From Apostichopus japonicus (lineage: Eukaryota; Echinodermata; Holothuroidea; Aspidochirotida; Stichopodidae): a stretch of 64,000 nt of DNA. The stretch is taken from the NCBI RefSeq assembly GCF_037975245.1, contig NC_092571.1, positions 9,929,917 to 9,993,916 on the forward strand, read 5' to 3'. Made by a program: the position numbers and the translations under genes. A model generated the notes under the pieces. The model saw nothing but the letters and a program-made list of their open reading frames with translations, ran no database searches and was not told the origin of the DNA. Shown piece by piece: positions 39,332-50,294 of the stretch. Position 1 is the stretch's first letter. Each line of letters opens with the position of its first letter.

Positions 39332-40719
39332 GAGTCATGATTTTTGGTGGAATGTAGGAAAATATTCCAACACAGGGGAAATAATGAATTTTCTCCATGA
39401 AAAGGGATTGAACATTACAGGCAATCCAGGCAGGATGTTGCAAACATTATATGGTTAGTATGTACAGTATAACTGCATATTGCTTTAAGTTCAGAAGAAC
39501 AGGTGTTTTACCCACAATTGTATGAATGGAATGCGTCATGGCATTTACCTGCATACCTATTAAGTGGAAGTCATTGTACTGTATGGTGTAACAATATAAG
39601 CTTTATTGTTAAAAACGCCACCAAGTGACCTAGTTTCATCTTTTATAACAAATGTGTGATGAGTATACCTTATTTCTCCTTATGAATTCGTTCAAACGTT
39701 TACCCGGCAATTAGAACATATCCGGAATATTAGCAACATGGGTTTTCATATATTGAGAAATATTTTAAGGATATTTACATTGCATCATTTATGTTATATT
39801 AAAGGCTATTCAGAGACAGCATTGGTAATGTGCAACTTTTGCTTACAGCAACAGTTATCGAAGCAAATGAAAGTATAGATCTTTTGAGGAACTTATGTAT
39901 ATATTTTCTTTTCCTCAATTATTCATGCAAAAGTAAATTTCATCATGAAGTTGAAAAGACAAGATGTTAAGTATTATGTTAATTTGAAGAAAGATTTGTT
40001 GATGTCATAGTCCATGGGGTCTCTTTTATGGTATCGAATATCTGGTACTTTGGTACTTTACTAGATCATTTCGGAGTGCATACCTAGGGTCACCATGCTA
40101 TCGAGTCACATTTTCTTGATTTTCTTGAGGTGAATGTACAGTATATGATTTACAAGGTTTCAAAGCAGTTTTGAAACTATGCCTTCATTAAAAGAGGAGC
40201 TTTGTAAATGAGTTTGTAATATTTTAAGGTTCTTTTTGTAAAATACGATTTTTTTTTATAGAACGCTGAGGTGTTCTATTCAGTTAAAAGATAACTAAGT
40301 CTAGTATTCTCTGATCTCTCCCCAATTCACGGCATGATTTCACTTTTGATATAAATGTATTATTGATGTATGAAATGCATAAATGTATTTTGTAAGAGAT
40401 ACTGCATATTTTGCTGTGTCATGTAACTTTAAGATATCTTAATGATATTTTTTTTAGATTACATCATATGATGTCATCAGTATTGAAGAGATACACACAA
40501 AAATTTCATACAGTAGTGTCAATGTATATACCATATGATCATTTTTAATAATTCGTAACCAAGATGTTAACCTTTGAGATATATGAAGACCATTTATTGA
40601 AGTCAATGAATATTAGTGAATGTGCTTACAGTACTCTACTTTCTTGAGTTAATGATAAGTTAAAGCAGTATGATGTTAAAATTTTGGAGTATCCAAAAAT
40701 TTTAAAAGATTGAGGGGGA
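39332..40719 (+). other. Retrotransposon 3' untranslated region and polypurine tract
   Basis: No envelope or other ORF of substance; AT-rich. Ends with the polypurine tract GAGGGGGA (40712-40719) immediately before the 3' LTR, the expected second-strand primer site. Confidence 0.85.
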
Positions 40720-41452
40720 TGTTATGAAATAGTGATACCATCTCTTTGATGTTACCGAAAAACTCCATCGAGACACCTTACAGGCCTCTTATGTATTTAT
40801 CTAGGTCATGGATTCAGTTTTCCCACGAGAAGTTTTTAACTATCTTATTGAATCTTGGTACAGGGCCTTTTCCCAAAATAGATTCCATTATGTCTGTGGA
40901 ACATTCGAGAAGGTTCTCTCACGTGGTATGGAAGTTTCCATAAGAAAGGGGATGGACTTCCAAACTCCCAACCAATCAGGGCAGATCAGTGCCAGCGCAC
41001 TTATTTTTATATCGTTAGGTTAATACAGGATGGTCAGGTTATTGGCTGCCTACTGATTGTGCGCAGTGAGATTTTATGGAAGTAAGGTTTAAAAGGAAAA
41101 GGAGGCCGAAAGTTTATCACTCTGTCAGCAAATTTATGACTTGGTCAGCAAATTTATCACTCCGCCGAAAGTTCATCACTCACTCTAATTGTTTAATTGA
41201 CGGAGTCAAGTCAAGTCAAATCATTGTAATTTAGTTTTATTTGTAAAGAGAATCGACAGAGAAGAAATTATACCGAATCATTAAATCAAATCCTATCTCG
41301 TCAAATTGTTTTTCTGTGAAGTCATTGTTTTCTTCCGTTCGAGACATCTCCTGAAGAAGCAAAAATACGGCATCAAGATATCCCAGTACCTTTCTATCGC
41401 GAGTCCCGATATAGTTTTACTATCGGAGGAGCGGGCTCGACACAATATTACA
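40720..41452 (+). repeat. 3' LTR
   Basis: 733 bp. Differs from the 5' LTR by three substitutions (near 40770, 41181 and 41363) and an extra T near 40883, so about 99.5% identical. Followed by the target duplication CTAC. Confidence 0.97.
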
Positions 41453-41859
41453 CTACGTGACTGGATTGCCGTTTGACGAGATGATCTTATCTTTTCAAAC
41501 GATAAAATATGAAAATTAACCTTTGACACACTTGCTACCATGTTAACTGAGAATCGAATCTGTGTGGGTGCGTGTGTGTGGAAAATAACTGTTTTGCACA
41601 AATAGTACTTTCTAGTGAGTGTGCATATCGATAATTTTCTTCTTTGTTTATAACCGTTTTGCAATGTTTGTATGTCATCAATTTGATGTCCCTTCTATAC
41701 GCTGATGATGTTCATTAGCCTACTTATCATACTTCTATTTGGTAGTGCGCTTCTGTAACCAGACAATGTTTGTGCGTCAGAACTCATGGCAATATCACAC
41801 TCTCAGTTCATACCATTACACAATAGGCACTGAGCGAAAGAAACGAATGCGGTTCTTAC
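41453..41859. other. Rest of the split intron
   Basis: With 32038-32215 this gives an original intron of about 580 bp once the retrotransposon and one copy of CTAC are removed. Contains a TG-rich patch near 41560-41580. No gene seen. Confidence 0.55.
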
Positions 41860-42161
41860 CTTATAAACATCTCGCCATAGTCGTTCTATTCGATCGCTGG
41901 TTGTGTACTGATTTTCCAGCAACTTGAGAGATCCCCTCCCTGTACCTCTCAAGGGGTGTTCTAACATGAATTTGCACACAAGCGTGTTTTCTCCTCCTTT
42001 ATCTGATCGGACACGCTGAGGAAGACCAAACTCATCAACAGCTCCTAAAAAGGCCTTCAGCACCGTGTCAGCCTTATCGGTAGAACAAACACCAAAAAAA
42101 AAAAAAAAAAACTAGCATGCAGCTGTATCCATCGATGCCACCATGGATTACAAATCTCCAC
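41860..42161 (-). pseudogene. Integrase-core relic, exon i
   Basis: Acceptor AATTGACAG (42170-42162) and donor AAG|GTAAGA (41860/41859). Carries both aspartates of the catalytic domain expected in this stretch (GGIDGYS; VRSDKGGEN) and the RIERLW signature. A run of 18 A (T on the coding strand) sits exactly between the HGGIDGYS and CSTDK motifs, where the family normally has about four hydrophobic residues; it breaks the frame by one base as assembled. Confidence 0.75.
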
Positions 42162-43959
42162 CTGTCAATTAACAATTAGAAGACAATATCTATTGTTGTT
42201 TATTTTATTTCTTATTGTTTTGCAGCATTAACAATTTTCATTTTTGATAGCTGGGCTAACTATTTGCATTTATGCTCCATCCCCGACCTCCATCTGTGCC
42301 GTCAACCATTTTGCGGAAATTCTGATTTTATATTTGGTCATGTAAGTGTCTGACAACTCTGTTGGGTATGACAATACAAGTTTCCCACTCAATGTACACG
42401 TGACATCGAAACCAACAAAACACACATTTTATATATTTGTTTGGGCACCCTAGCGTATACTGTGTCCCCCTCCCCTCTTCGCGTGGAGTAAACTCCCCCC
42501 CCCCCCACTTGGTCCCAAAAGTAAAGTTTATTAGACAAATTTCTCTGTGATTCAATTCTTTGCTCATACTCGCTATAGGTCTCTGACATATAAAACTGAC
42601 AAGCCAATCTTTGTAGGAGAAAGGAAGGCCAACATAATATGCACATGTACATGAAGTTACGTCAATTGAGAGTCTCATACATCGCAATAACTTGATATTA
42701 GATGTAATAAGAAGACTACTGAAGAAATGAACATTCCCAGACTTTGTGATAAGTTTTGTGTGTGCAATACGGGTAAAAGTACACCTTGATATTATAAATG
42801 CATTTTGGTTATATGTTTTGTCACTTATGATGCGGACCCAGGGCAGTGTGTGAGCGTGTACACACCCTTTTCAATCTCACAACAAGAAAATCTAAAGTAG
42901 TTATTAGCGGGTATATCTTATTATTTATCTAACAATTAGGCTACATATGCCACCTAATACACCATTTCACATTTCCCCGCCCCCCCCCCCCCCAAATCGC
43001 TCTAGATTACAATCTCCTTCAACAACCAATCTCTTTGAACATCATGAAAATATTCTTTCCCTGGATCACGCCTCTGTATATGGTGAATACCTTGAGTCAA
43101 TGGGGTGAGAGGTACTGAAACATTCGCTTGGGACAGCAGTTTGTTAAAACAAAGTTTCGACTTCACAATTTTGTCTCCATTTCGAAAGTACGAATTGTAC
43201 TGAAATTTCAATTATCTCATATTTTCGTTTTTGTATTGTTATCTACAATCTAACTCGATCATACCAGGTTGCTAATGTCAAACTTTACCAAGACATCTAC
43301 CCTCTTTTCAATTAATGGAGAAGAAGTGAATTGTTCGTTTCCGTAAACTTTGAGACACGAGTGTGTCTACTGAGGGCGGATAACATGATTAAGTGTAAAT
43401 AATGTGTAGTTGTGTATGTTCAATGTACGTTCACAATCAAATTGTCAATAGACGGAAAATTCAATCAAAAGAAATCAATTAATTTGCGATAAATGTGTAT
43501 TTCCTGCTTTTACCTTCCAATTTGTTAATAAAGATTACTTTGTGTAATTATGTATATTTTGTTTAGTCTTGAACAATGAAATTGTCAATAAACTGAAAGT
43601 TAAACTGAAAAGAAACTATTCCGATTTGCATAATTGTTTAACATGTGGCACGACCACACATATTATTACCACAACTTCCACAAGCGTTCTAACTACTAAA
43701 TAATGAACACGTGTATTTTGTGTATAGATGATATCTGGAACTATGTGATATGGATAAATCCTCCGCCACGTCGCACATATGTTCCTTCGGACCCCAAACA
43801 GACCCGAGTGAGCATCATTTTGTGTATGTTGTCTATAAGGGGCAACTTAGACACTGATTAGGGTAACGATTTTCACGGTCAATAAATAGCTATTAACATT
43901 ATATATACGACAATAAGTGATAAGGATCACTTAATAACTCTGGAACCAATTTAAAGATG
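42162..43959. other. Non-coding stretch
   Basis: C-runs at 42493-42506 and 42978-42993. A hAT-like end CCCTGGATCACGCCTCTG stops at about 43076 without an identifiable partner. No upstream exon of the integrase-core gene could be recognised. Confidence 0.45.
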
Positions 43960-44283
43960 TTCCACGTACCCCATAACAAGTAAGTATTTTGTAGAAGAAT
44001 GCGGTGGTCAATGGTATCAAAAGATGTTGAAAGATCAAAGAAGAGTGCAGCTGTGTATCGTATTATCCAATCATTCCTAGATTATGTCGACAAGATTGAG
44101 TGCCGCCATACATGTTGTGTTTTTTGCGGGAACCATATTGATTTGGATACAAGTCGTGTTTAAGTATAAAGTTGTAAAAACGGTTGGGAACAAGTCGTTC
44201 AATAAGTTTAGATATTGAAGGTAAAACAGATATTAATCTATAATTATGCATGAGCTGCTCATTGCCAGATTTAACCATAATGC
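43960..44283 (-). mobile_element. LINE (jockey/CR1-like) reverse transcriptase fragment
   Basis: Minus strand reads KSGNEQLMHNYRLISVLPSI, SKLIERLVPNRFYNFILKHD, YPNQYGSRKKHN, then after a frame change ALFFDLSTSFDTIDHRILL. These are RT blocks of non-LTR retrotransposons: NYRPISLLPxxSKxxE, YPxQYGFRKxxxT and the catalytic-region motif FxDLSxAFDTxDHxxLL. Only about 320 bp remain and the frame breaks at least once, so this is a dead 5'- and 3'-truncated copy. The upstream limit coincides with the start of another dispersed repeat at 44284. Confidence 0.8.
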
Positions 44284-44355
44284 TAAATGCATTGTGGTTT
44301 CGATGATGTAACATGAGCAGTTTTTCTTCATGAATCTGACATAAAGTGTAGTGAG
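44284..44355. repeat. Dispersed repeat shared with 28742-28830 (inverted)
   Basis: The reverse strand carries TTATGTCAGATTCATGAAGA and CATGTTACATCATCG, matching the plus strand at 28765-28810 with a few changes. The nature of the repeat is unknown; it is not part of the LINE coding frame. Confidence 0.6.
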
Positions 44356-44369
44356 GTTGCACATGTTTA

Positions 44370-44935
44370 CAAGCCTTTCACGATTTGACCTGTTCTGCCC
44401 AAATGACATTTGACCTCCACCAAAATCTTAAGGCTTCTTTTTTACTCAATGTTATACACCCCATAGCAAGTACGAGATTTGCCCAAGCTTCCAATATTGA
44501 GATATCATGTTTACAAGGTTTTCACAATTTGACCTCTGATGACCCCAGAAGACCTATTACCTCCACCAAACAAAATAGGCATCTTGTACTCAATATGGTA
44601 CTTCTACACACTAAATATGAAGTCTGCATTTGCTTCCCATCTTGAGATATCCTGTTTACAAAGTTTTCACAATGTGACCCCAAATGACCTTTGTCCTCCA
44701 CCAAAACGATAGGCTTCTTGCAACTCAATATGTTACTTCTACACATTAAATATGAAATTGGTCCGACCTTCCCTTCTTGAGATGTCGTGTTCACAAGATT
44801 TTCACAATTTGTCCCCTGGTGACCCCAAATGACATGTGACCTCCACCAAAAGCAATAAGCTTCTTGTACTTTATGTGGTACTTCACCACATTAAATATGA
44901 GGTCTGCCCAAGCTTCCCTTCTTGAGATATACCTA
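44370..44935. repeat. Tandem repeat, ~140-bp unit, four copies
   Basis: Each unit carries TTTTCACAATTTGACC, then TGACCTCCACCAAAA, then TAGGCTTCTTGTACTCAATA, then CTACACACTAAATATGA, then CTTCCCTTCTTGAGATAT. Copies begin at about 44376, 44517, 44664 and 44799. Related, more decayed units occur at 25990-26990 and around 52680-52755. No coding role. Confidence 0.85.
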
Positions 44936-45774
44936 TTTCAATAGTTTTCTTGCACTCAAGGGAGATCTACATACCAAATATGAAGTTCAAGAAAGTTGTT
45001 CATTGACCTTGAGTTATAGCATTAACTGCACATGCTCATGTCACATACACACACACATGCCAACTTGAGCCAGGGTTTTCTAACCTACCAAATAGCAGGT
45101 AAACAAAAGTTTATCACCCAAACATGGTTCGGGCTTGGCTGAGTATACATCTTCTTTGGGGGCATGTTTCCAATGTGGTACTGAGGTAGTTGTTCGTGCT
45201 GACTGCGGGTAGGTCGAAATGCACACAGTGTGAAACATGTAAGAGAGGTATGAAGTACAAATATGAAGTTCATCCAACTTCCACTTATATGGGATTAGGG
45301 TTTTACAAGCTTTCCAGACTTTGAGCTCAAATTTGCTTGTTATCTTTTCAAGTTAAAAATCCTTTTGTTATGAGCCAGTGAAATTACATAACCATAGCAA
45401 GGAAAATTGTTTAATGCTGATCGGGTACCATAAATCACTTCATTACAGTTAAACACTGATTATAAATGTAAATAAATAACTTGCATTATATGAAACAGAG
45501 CTTTATTGTAGTCTTCAGATAAGAACACATATCATTGCTTAACTTCATATCAAAACATGCTATGATGAATATTTCCATGAATTATTTGTTTGGAAACAGC
45601 CTTCAAAATCCTAATATGTTATTACACTTTGGGCATACTGTAATAAAAACCATTATAAATGACCCACCAATACCTTGAATACCAGGCATTACATAATAGC
45701 TCAGAATGACATTGCTTCCTTAAATCAACAGAGTAACTACTGTACATATCCAGTTTGGAAAAATATGAAAACAG
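44936..45774. other. Non-coding stretch
   Basis: Remnants of the ~140-bp repeat up to about 45060, then AT-rich sequence with no recognisable feature. Confidence 0.5.
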
Positions 45775-46369
45775 GATACATCATGCGCACCACGGTTAGC
45801 ATCATGATACATCATGCGCACCACGGCTAGCATTATGATACATCATGCGCACCAAGGTTAGCATCATGATACATCATGCGCACCACGGCTAGCATCATGA
45901 TACATCATGTGTACCACGGCTAGCATCATGATACATCATGCGCACCACGGCTAGCATCATGATACATCATGCGCACCAAGGCTAGCACCATGATACATTA
46001 TGCGCACCACGGCTAGCATCATGATACATCATGCGCACCACGGCTAGCATCATGATACATCATGCGCACCACGGCTAGCATCATGATACATCATGCGCAC
46101 CACGGCTAGCATCATGATACATCATGTGTACCAAGGCTAGCATCATGATACATCATGCGCACCAAGGCTAGCACCATGATACATCATGCGCACCACGGCT
46201 AGCATCATGATACATCATGTGTACCAAGGCTAGCATCATGATACATCATGCGCACATTGGGCTAGCATCATGATACATCATGCGCACATTGGGCTAGCAT
46301 CATGATACATCATGCGCACCAAGGCTAGCATCATGATACTGTACATCATGCACACCACGGTTAGCACCA
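45775..46369. repeat. 31-bp minisatellite, about 19 copies
   Basis: The unit is GATACATCATGCGCACCACG followed by GCTAGCATCAT (31 bp). Most copies differ by one to three bases (CACGG/CAAGG, GCGCACC/GTGTACC); two are 32 bp long with GCGCACATTGGGCTAGC. Copies lie head to tail without interruption. Confidence 0.97.
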
Positions 46370-47444
46370 ATGTTTCATTGAGAAAATGGACGCATTTTGC
46401 AATTTAGCCTGTACATTTTCCATGACTTACTGGTCAGTGATATGTTGTGCTGGATAGTACATACTGTACAGTATGTGTACTAAGCCACGGTTTCCACTGA
46501 TTTGCCCTCTTGACTGTCCCTGTTGTACTAAAATGGCCAGTGAGGTAGTACTTTAGGTAAGGTTGCTGGGACAGGGTACCAGTGACTTCTGCTATATTTC
46601 CTACTGAGCTATGCATGTTTACTAGTGGTGGATGTTTATTCTGGGTAGCAAATGGGTACACAAGGCATTTTGTTATTGCTTTGGTGATATTTTAGTAGAT
46701 GTTGTAATGAAAAGCATCCTTTTAAAAAAAATTAATGGTTCTGAGGTTACATGCCAATGGTACAACAGTCCAATGATCTGCAATATAATCATGGATAATA
46801 TTTAGCTCCGTTATTGAAAAACACCTGCTACAGGACTTCACAAGAGTACAGTTGTTTGTAGAACAAACATTGTTTACCAAGGACAAAAATGTTATTTTCT
46901 TCAGATTCATGACTACCTTCTCAATGCCCCAAAACCAGCAACTACTCAGTGATCTGATATGGTAAGTTGGTGAATCAAAGTTGAGTGGAGGAATTATTTG
47001 AACCTATGACCCCATACTGATTTCAAATGAGGCCAGGTTAATATGCACATATGTGACTGCAAGATGGCACAGTACCAGAATATACAGACAGATTAACTGT
47101 TTACTTATATATGTGGATAGTTAATGACAAATGCTTACTGTACCACGTTTGCTGGTACAACTCAAATATACATTCCCGGACATGCCATGTTCAATAGATC
47201 CAGTTCCATCCATGAAGACACTTCACTGCTTTGGACCACAGAGGAACACTTGATTCCAAAAATACACTTTGCATGATTAGTGTGCTTGCATAAACATTTT
47301 AGATACATAGCAAGCACAAAATATAGCTTCCACCAGTAAGAGAGGGTGACTTTTTGCCATGTCAAGAGCAGATCCAATTCATCAGTCTCTAGTAGTAATT
47401 TCCCTTCAAGAATTGCCTTCTGATTTGATTATTCAGTGCCCCCT
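46370..47444. other. Non-coding stretch, including presumed MRPL51 3' UTR
   Basis: No other gene. The part next to 47445 should be the 3' UTR of MRPL51 on the minus strand; I could not fix the poly(A) site. Confidence 0.5.
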
Positions 47445-48868
47445 CTAGTCATCAGTTTTATACATCCATTTGCCCTTATTTCTATTTAACTTTTTATACA
47501 AATAGAACATTCTTTTCTGTAAGTCATGTCTTTCCTTTGGGCCCATGTCGTTTCCAACATATTTTTTCTTGGCAATTAGCATCTGAAGCTCGTTTTTAGG
47601 CTTCCAGCCCTTCAACCACCACGGCCCACTTTTTATATTTCTACGCAAATCGTATGTTCCATCACCAAGAATGTCTTTATAATCGTTCTCTCCAAAGAGG
47701 GCATTCTCTTCGCTCCATGCGTCATCTGGCTTCATCTTTGGCACAGGAAGCTGCTTCCACTGGATGAGAGATTCTGTTGAAGGTCGCTCTGTCTTATCAG
47801 ACCACAGCAAAGCAGCTGAATTGAAAAGAAGAGAAACATTTCTTACTGTACCTTGATAAATCTGCTAACATGTATACATACATTACTGTAAGACAAGTTG
47901 TCAAGTGTATCTAGACAAAGAAAACCTCTCTCTTTTCATTTGTGTGACAACATTCTCCACATATTACTTGAGTACTCTCACTTTTTTCCAAACATTAGTC
48001 ACCCCATATTTTCTGTATCCCTTTCTAAATTTATTTAATGTTTATGAAAAACGTTTTTCTAGTAAATCTTTAATACAACTGTTTTGATATCCACATACAG
48101 TATGCTTTGTAACCTATTCCATTCAGTGAAGTACTGTATGTACAATGTTATTACACACTTTTGAAATTAGTATAACAATTTAACTTAGCCCACATTATGT
48201 GTGTGCCTGCAAGTCAATGTGTTTTTCACCGTTCTAAAGTAGCGAAATTCTGTGAAACAAATTTAAATTCACAGTTATACATAACCTTTGAACCTCATCG
48301 AATGCAGAAAATCTTTACAATTTGCTATTAAAACGATGATATTAGTCTGTGCATGCAATTCTCAGTTTAATGTTAAAAGAATAGTCCAGGTCAAAATTTC
48401 TTTTTGATATGTTAATGAGGAACATAATCTAAGTCTGGTGAAATTTGCATTCAATCCCTATGTACCGGTTTTTTGTACACTGTACCTCCAGTCAAACCCA
48501 AAGGGTGGAACATCCCTTACAGGCTATCATATGTGTGCACTCAAATATCATAACGTTAGGCCTTGTAGTCACATACAGTAAGTATGTTTCAACAACAGGC
48601 GCTCATGGTAAGAAGATGTGCTTGAATTTTTTCAGAGAGTATCACATAGTATTTGAACCATTGTTTTGATCATAAACTGTTATGAGTTGAGACAAGGAAT
48701 TTTGTGGGAGCTAACATCTCTGATACTGACAAGGAATTTCCATCTCAGTTTCTTGATTCTCTCCCTATTGAGAACTGCTAAAGTAAAATGTGTATTCATA
48801 CCACAATAGTTTCTTTTTGCAAACTTTTTCAGTCCTTGTGACCCTGTGCGCCAGTCAATCTCAGGCAT
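47445..48868 (-). CDS. Mitochondrial ribosomal protein mL51, two coding exons
   Basis: A protein of the large subunit of the mitochondrial ribosome. Exon 2 (47815-47445) encodes WSEENALFGENDYKDILGDG, GPWWLKGWKPKNELQMLIAK, KKYVG, HDLQKRMFYLYKKLNRNKGK and a stop; the WxExxAxFGxxDxxxILG...GPxWLxGWxxNELQ...YLYKxxNRxGK pattern is mL51. Exon 1 (coding part 48868-48802) starts at the first ATG after an in-frame TGA and gives MPEIDWRTGSQGLKKFAKRN, a plausible basic import signal. Splice sites: TGTG|GTATGAA at 48802/48801 and TTTTCAATTCAG|CTGC at 47816/47815; the exons join in frame to 145 residues, slightly longer than the roughly 130 of vertebrate proteins. The intron is 986 bp. No frame damage, so likely functional. 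Whether further 5' untranslated exons exist is not visible. Confidence 0.92.
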
Positions 48869-49810
48869 GTCACACTCCGATCACAGTGTAGGCTGTGATT
48901 CTATCATGTCATCTTTACAACTACACAAGTAAAGAAGGTCATACAATAAATGCAATTGGTGTTCGATCGGGATGAAAGCATTTTTTCTATGGGACACAAC
49001 AATTTTGGTGGACTTGCGTCCCTGGGATGTTAACTGTTTTGCTCTAGTGACATTACTACTGTAATATACAGATTGCAATGTACCGTAAGGATTCTGAATC
49101 ATGAAGACTTGTGCACAATTATTTGACTACAGTACTTCCAAAAAGTAACTTTGATTTTCCTATTACTTATTTATATCGTGAGATCAGGAGAGGGGAAAAT
49201 GGCCATTTGGCATTTGAATAACTGGAAAATAGTAGTCCTGCATGCATTAGTGCATAGGCCTATTGATAATTGGCTTTCTTTAGAACTATTATAAGTTTTT
49301 ACGACTACTGTGGGAGAGTCAGGCCGCTGCAGGGTCAGCCGGGGACAGATGATAATCAGGGGGATGGATGGTTACCGGGAGGGATGATGATGGGGGACGG
49401 GAGATGATGATGGGGAGGCATGATTACTATACCAAATTGATATTTTCGATAGCTAACAATCAATAATTTTCATTGAAATATGAAACTGCTAAAAGGTACT
49501 TAGAATAGGTCCAAAAACAAATGAATTTGGCCCTAATATAGCCTAAAAATTACAAAATTTCACTGCCCAGGGATGTTGATATTCACAAGAGGCCCTAACA
49601 CATGGAACTGGATGAGCCATATTGCATCATGATTTTGTGACACCAAAAGCACACTCAGTTTTTTAATGTCCACACCCAAAAGACCAATTCCTGGCTCAGC
49701 CCCTGGTTCTACAAAACCAAATACTAGTTGGTACCATTTTCAGATAGTGTCTGATTATAATTTTCAAACACTAGAATACTGAGAATTAACTGAATTTTTT
49801 TTCTTTACAG
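48869..49810. other. Upstream region of MRPL51 and intergenic DNA
   Basis: Presumably contains the MRPL51 promoter and 5' UTR on the minus strand; no TATA box or defined element is convincing. A minus-strand frame at 48881-49102 is probably an upstream frame, not a gene. Repeated GATGATGGGGG-type sequence at 49340-49425. Confidence 0.45.
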
Positions 49811-50137
49811 AGCACGGAGAGGGGATGTTGGGATCTCATTTGCATTTTCTTGTCTTTCTGGTATTTACCAAGATAGTTTCCATATTGAACGCTTGGTACA
49901 TGGTAGCCACTCAATTATCATCCCACTTCAAGACTATTAATGCTGTCAATGTGCCGAGCAACTCAGGTGTATCAGTAAATAGATGCCCTCTGAAGCTAAC
50001 GAGCAGCCGTTATATACAGTACCGTGACAGTAGGCGTGAACTCGACAAACTGGTTTATGACTGGACTAGCCTCATCAGTTTTGAGACTTCAAAATTGCCA
50101 AGGAATATCAAATTAGATTTTTTTCCCCTAGCCATGA
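49811..50137 (+). pseudogene. Putative exon of an unrecognised gene
   Basis: Strong acceptor TTTTTTTTCTTTACAG (to 49810) and donor ATGAAG|GTATTC (50137/50138) bracket 327 bp (109 codons). No frame is open throughout with natural-looking composition: one gives RRGDVGISFAFSCLSGIYQD then ERLVHGSHSIIIPL, the other SRYIQYRDSRRELDKLVYDW later on. This suggests a coding exon with a frame change near 49935. I do not recognise the family. Confidence 0.35.
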
Positions 50138-50286
50138 AGGTATTCCTCTGTATGGAACTGAAATTTACCATTCCTTTTTAGAGGTTTTGTTATGAATGAT
50201 GCATATGCCTAGTACTACTGTACTAGTACTAGTGCTACATTACTTACTACTACTACTAGGCCTAATAATAATATAGTACTACTACT
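50138..50286. repeat. (CTA)n-rich spacer
   Basis: Short TACTACTA-type microsatellite tracts; no gene. Confidence 0.6.
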
Positions 50287-50294
50287 ACTAACTG

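Larger units (their letters stand above)
32216..41452 (+). mobile_element. Ty3/Gypsy-type LTR retrotransposon, full-length, recent
   Basis: 9237 bp with two LTRs (32216-32947 and 40720-41452), a primer-binding-site position right after the 5' LTR, a purine tract right before the 3' LTR, and gag then pol in the order protease, reverse transcriptase, RNase H, integrase, which defines Ty3/Gypsy. LTRs start TGTTATG and end ATTACA. The 4-bp duplication CTAC flanks it (32212-32215; 41453-41456). The LTRs differ at only three substitutions and one 1-bp indel, so insertion was recent. There is no envelope-like ORF: 39332-40719 is untranslated. It lies antisense inside an intron of the integrase-core gene relic. 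Three reading-frame breaks make this copy non-autonomous as assembled. Confidence 0.96.
30580..42161 (-). pseudogene. Integrase-core (rve-like DDE) gene relic, at least three exons, split by an LTR retrotransposon
   Basis: Three minus-strand exons fit one gene. Exon i (42161-41860): RFVIHGGIDGYSCML, then CSTDKADTVLKAFLGAVDEF and GLPQRVRSDKGGEN...FMLEHPLRG, ending IERLWRDVYK|GTAAGA. Exon ii (32037-31796), after acceptor TTTACTCTTCAG: SCLSGF, DLIYTMDQEGRLV, INNQLKSFQDTF, RTAGNQTPMRMW. Exon iii (30801-30580), after TTTTAAGCAG: EDVVQYGIELDN...LSEEQQRTL, to a stop. The order HGxIDGYS - CSTNN - VRSDxGGEN - RIERLWRD - INxxLxxF - RTxGNxTPxxxW - YGIE matches the integrase-core-domain genes found as multicopy, intron-bearing loci in fish and invertebrates; catalytic Asp residues in GIDGY and RSDKG are kept. 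Decay: an A18 run (42094-42111) shifts exon i, and exon ii needs frame changes and contains stops. N-terminal exons were not found. Confidence 0.75.

Noticed and set aside
39258-39458. 66-codon open frame after pol as a possible envelope
   Set aside because: Overlaps the pol end in another frame, too short, no signal or membrane segment.
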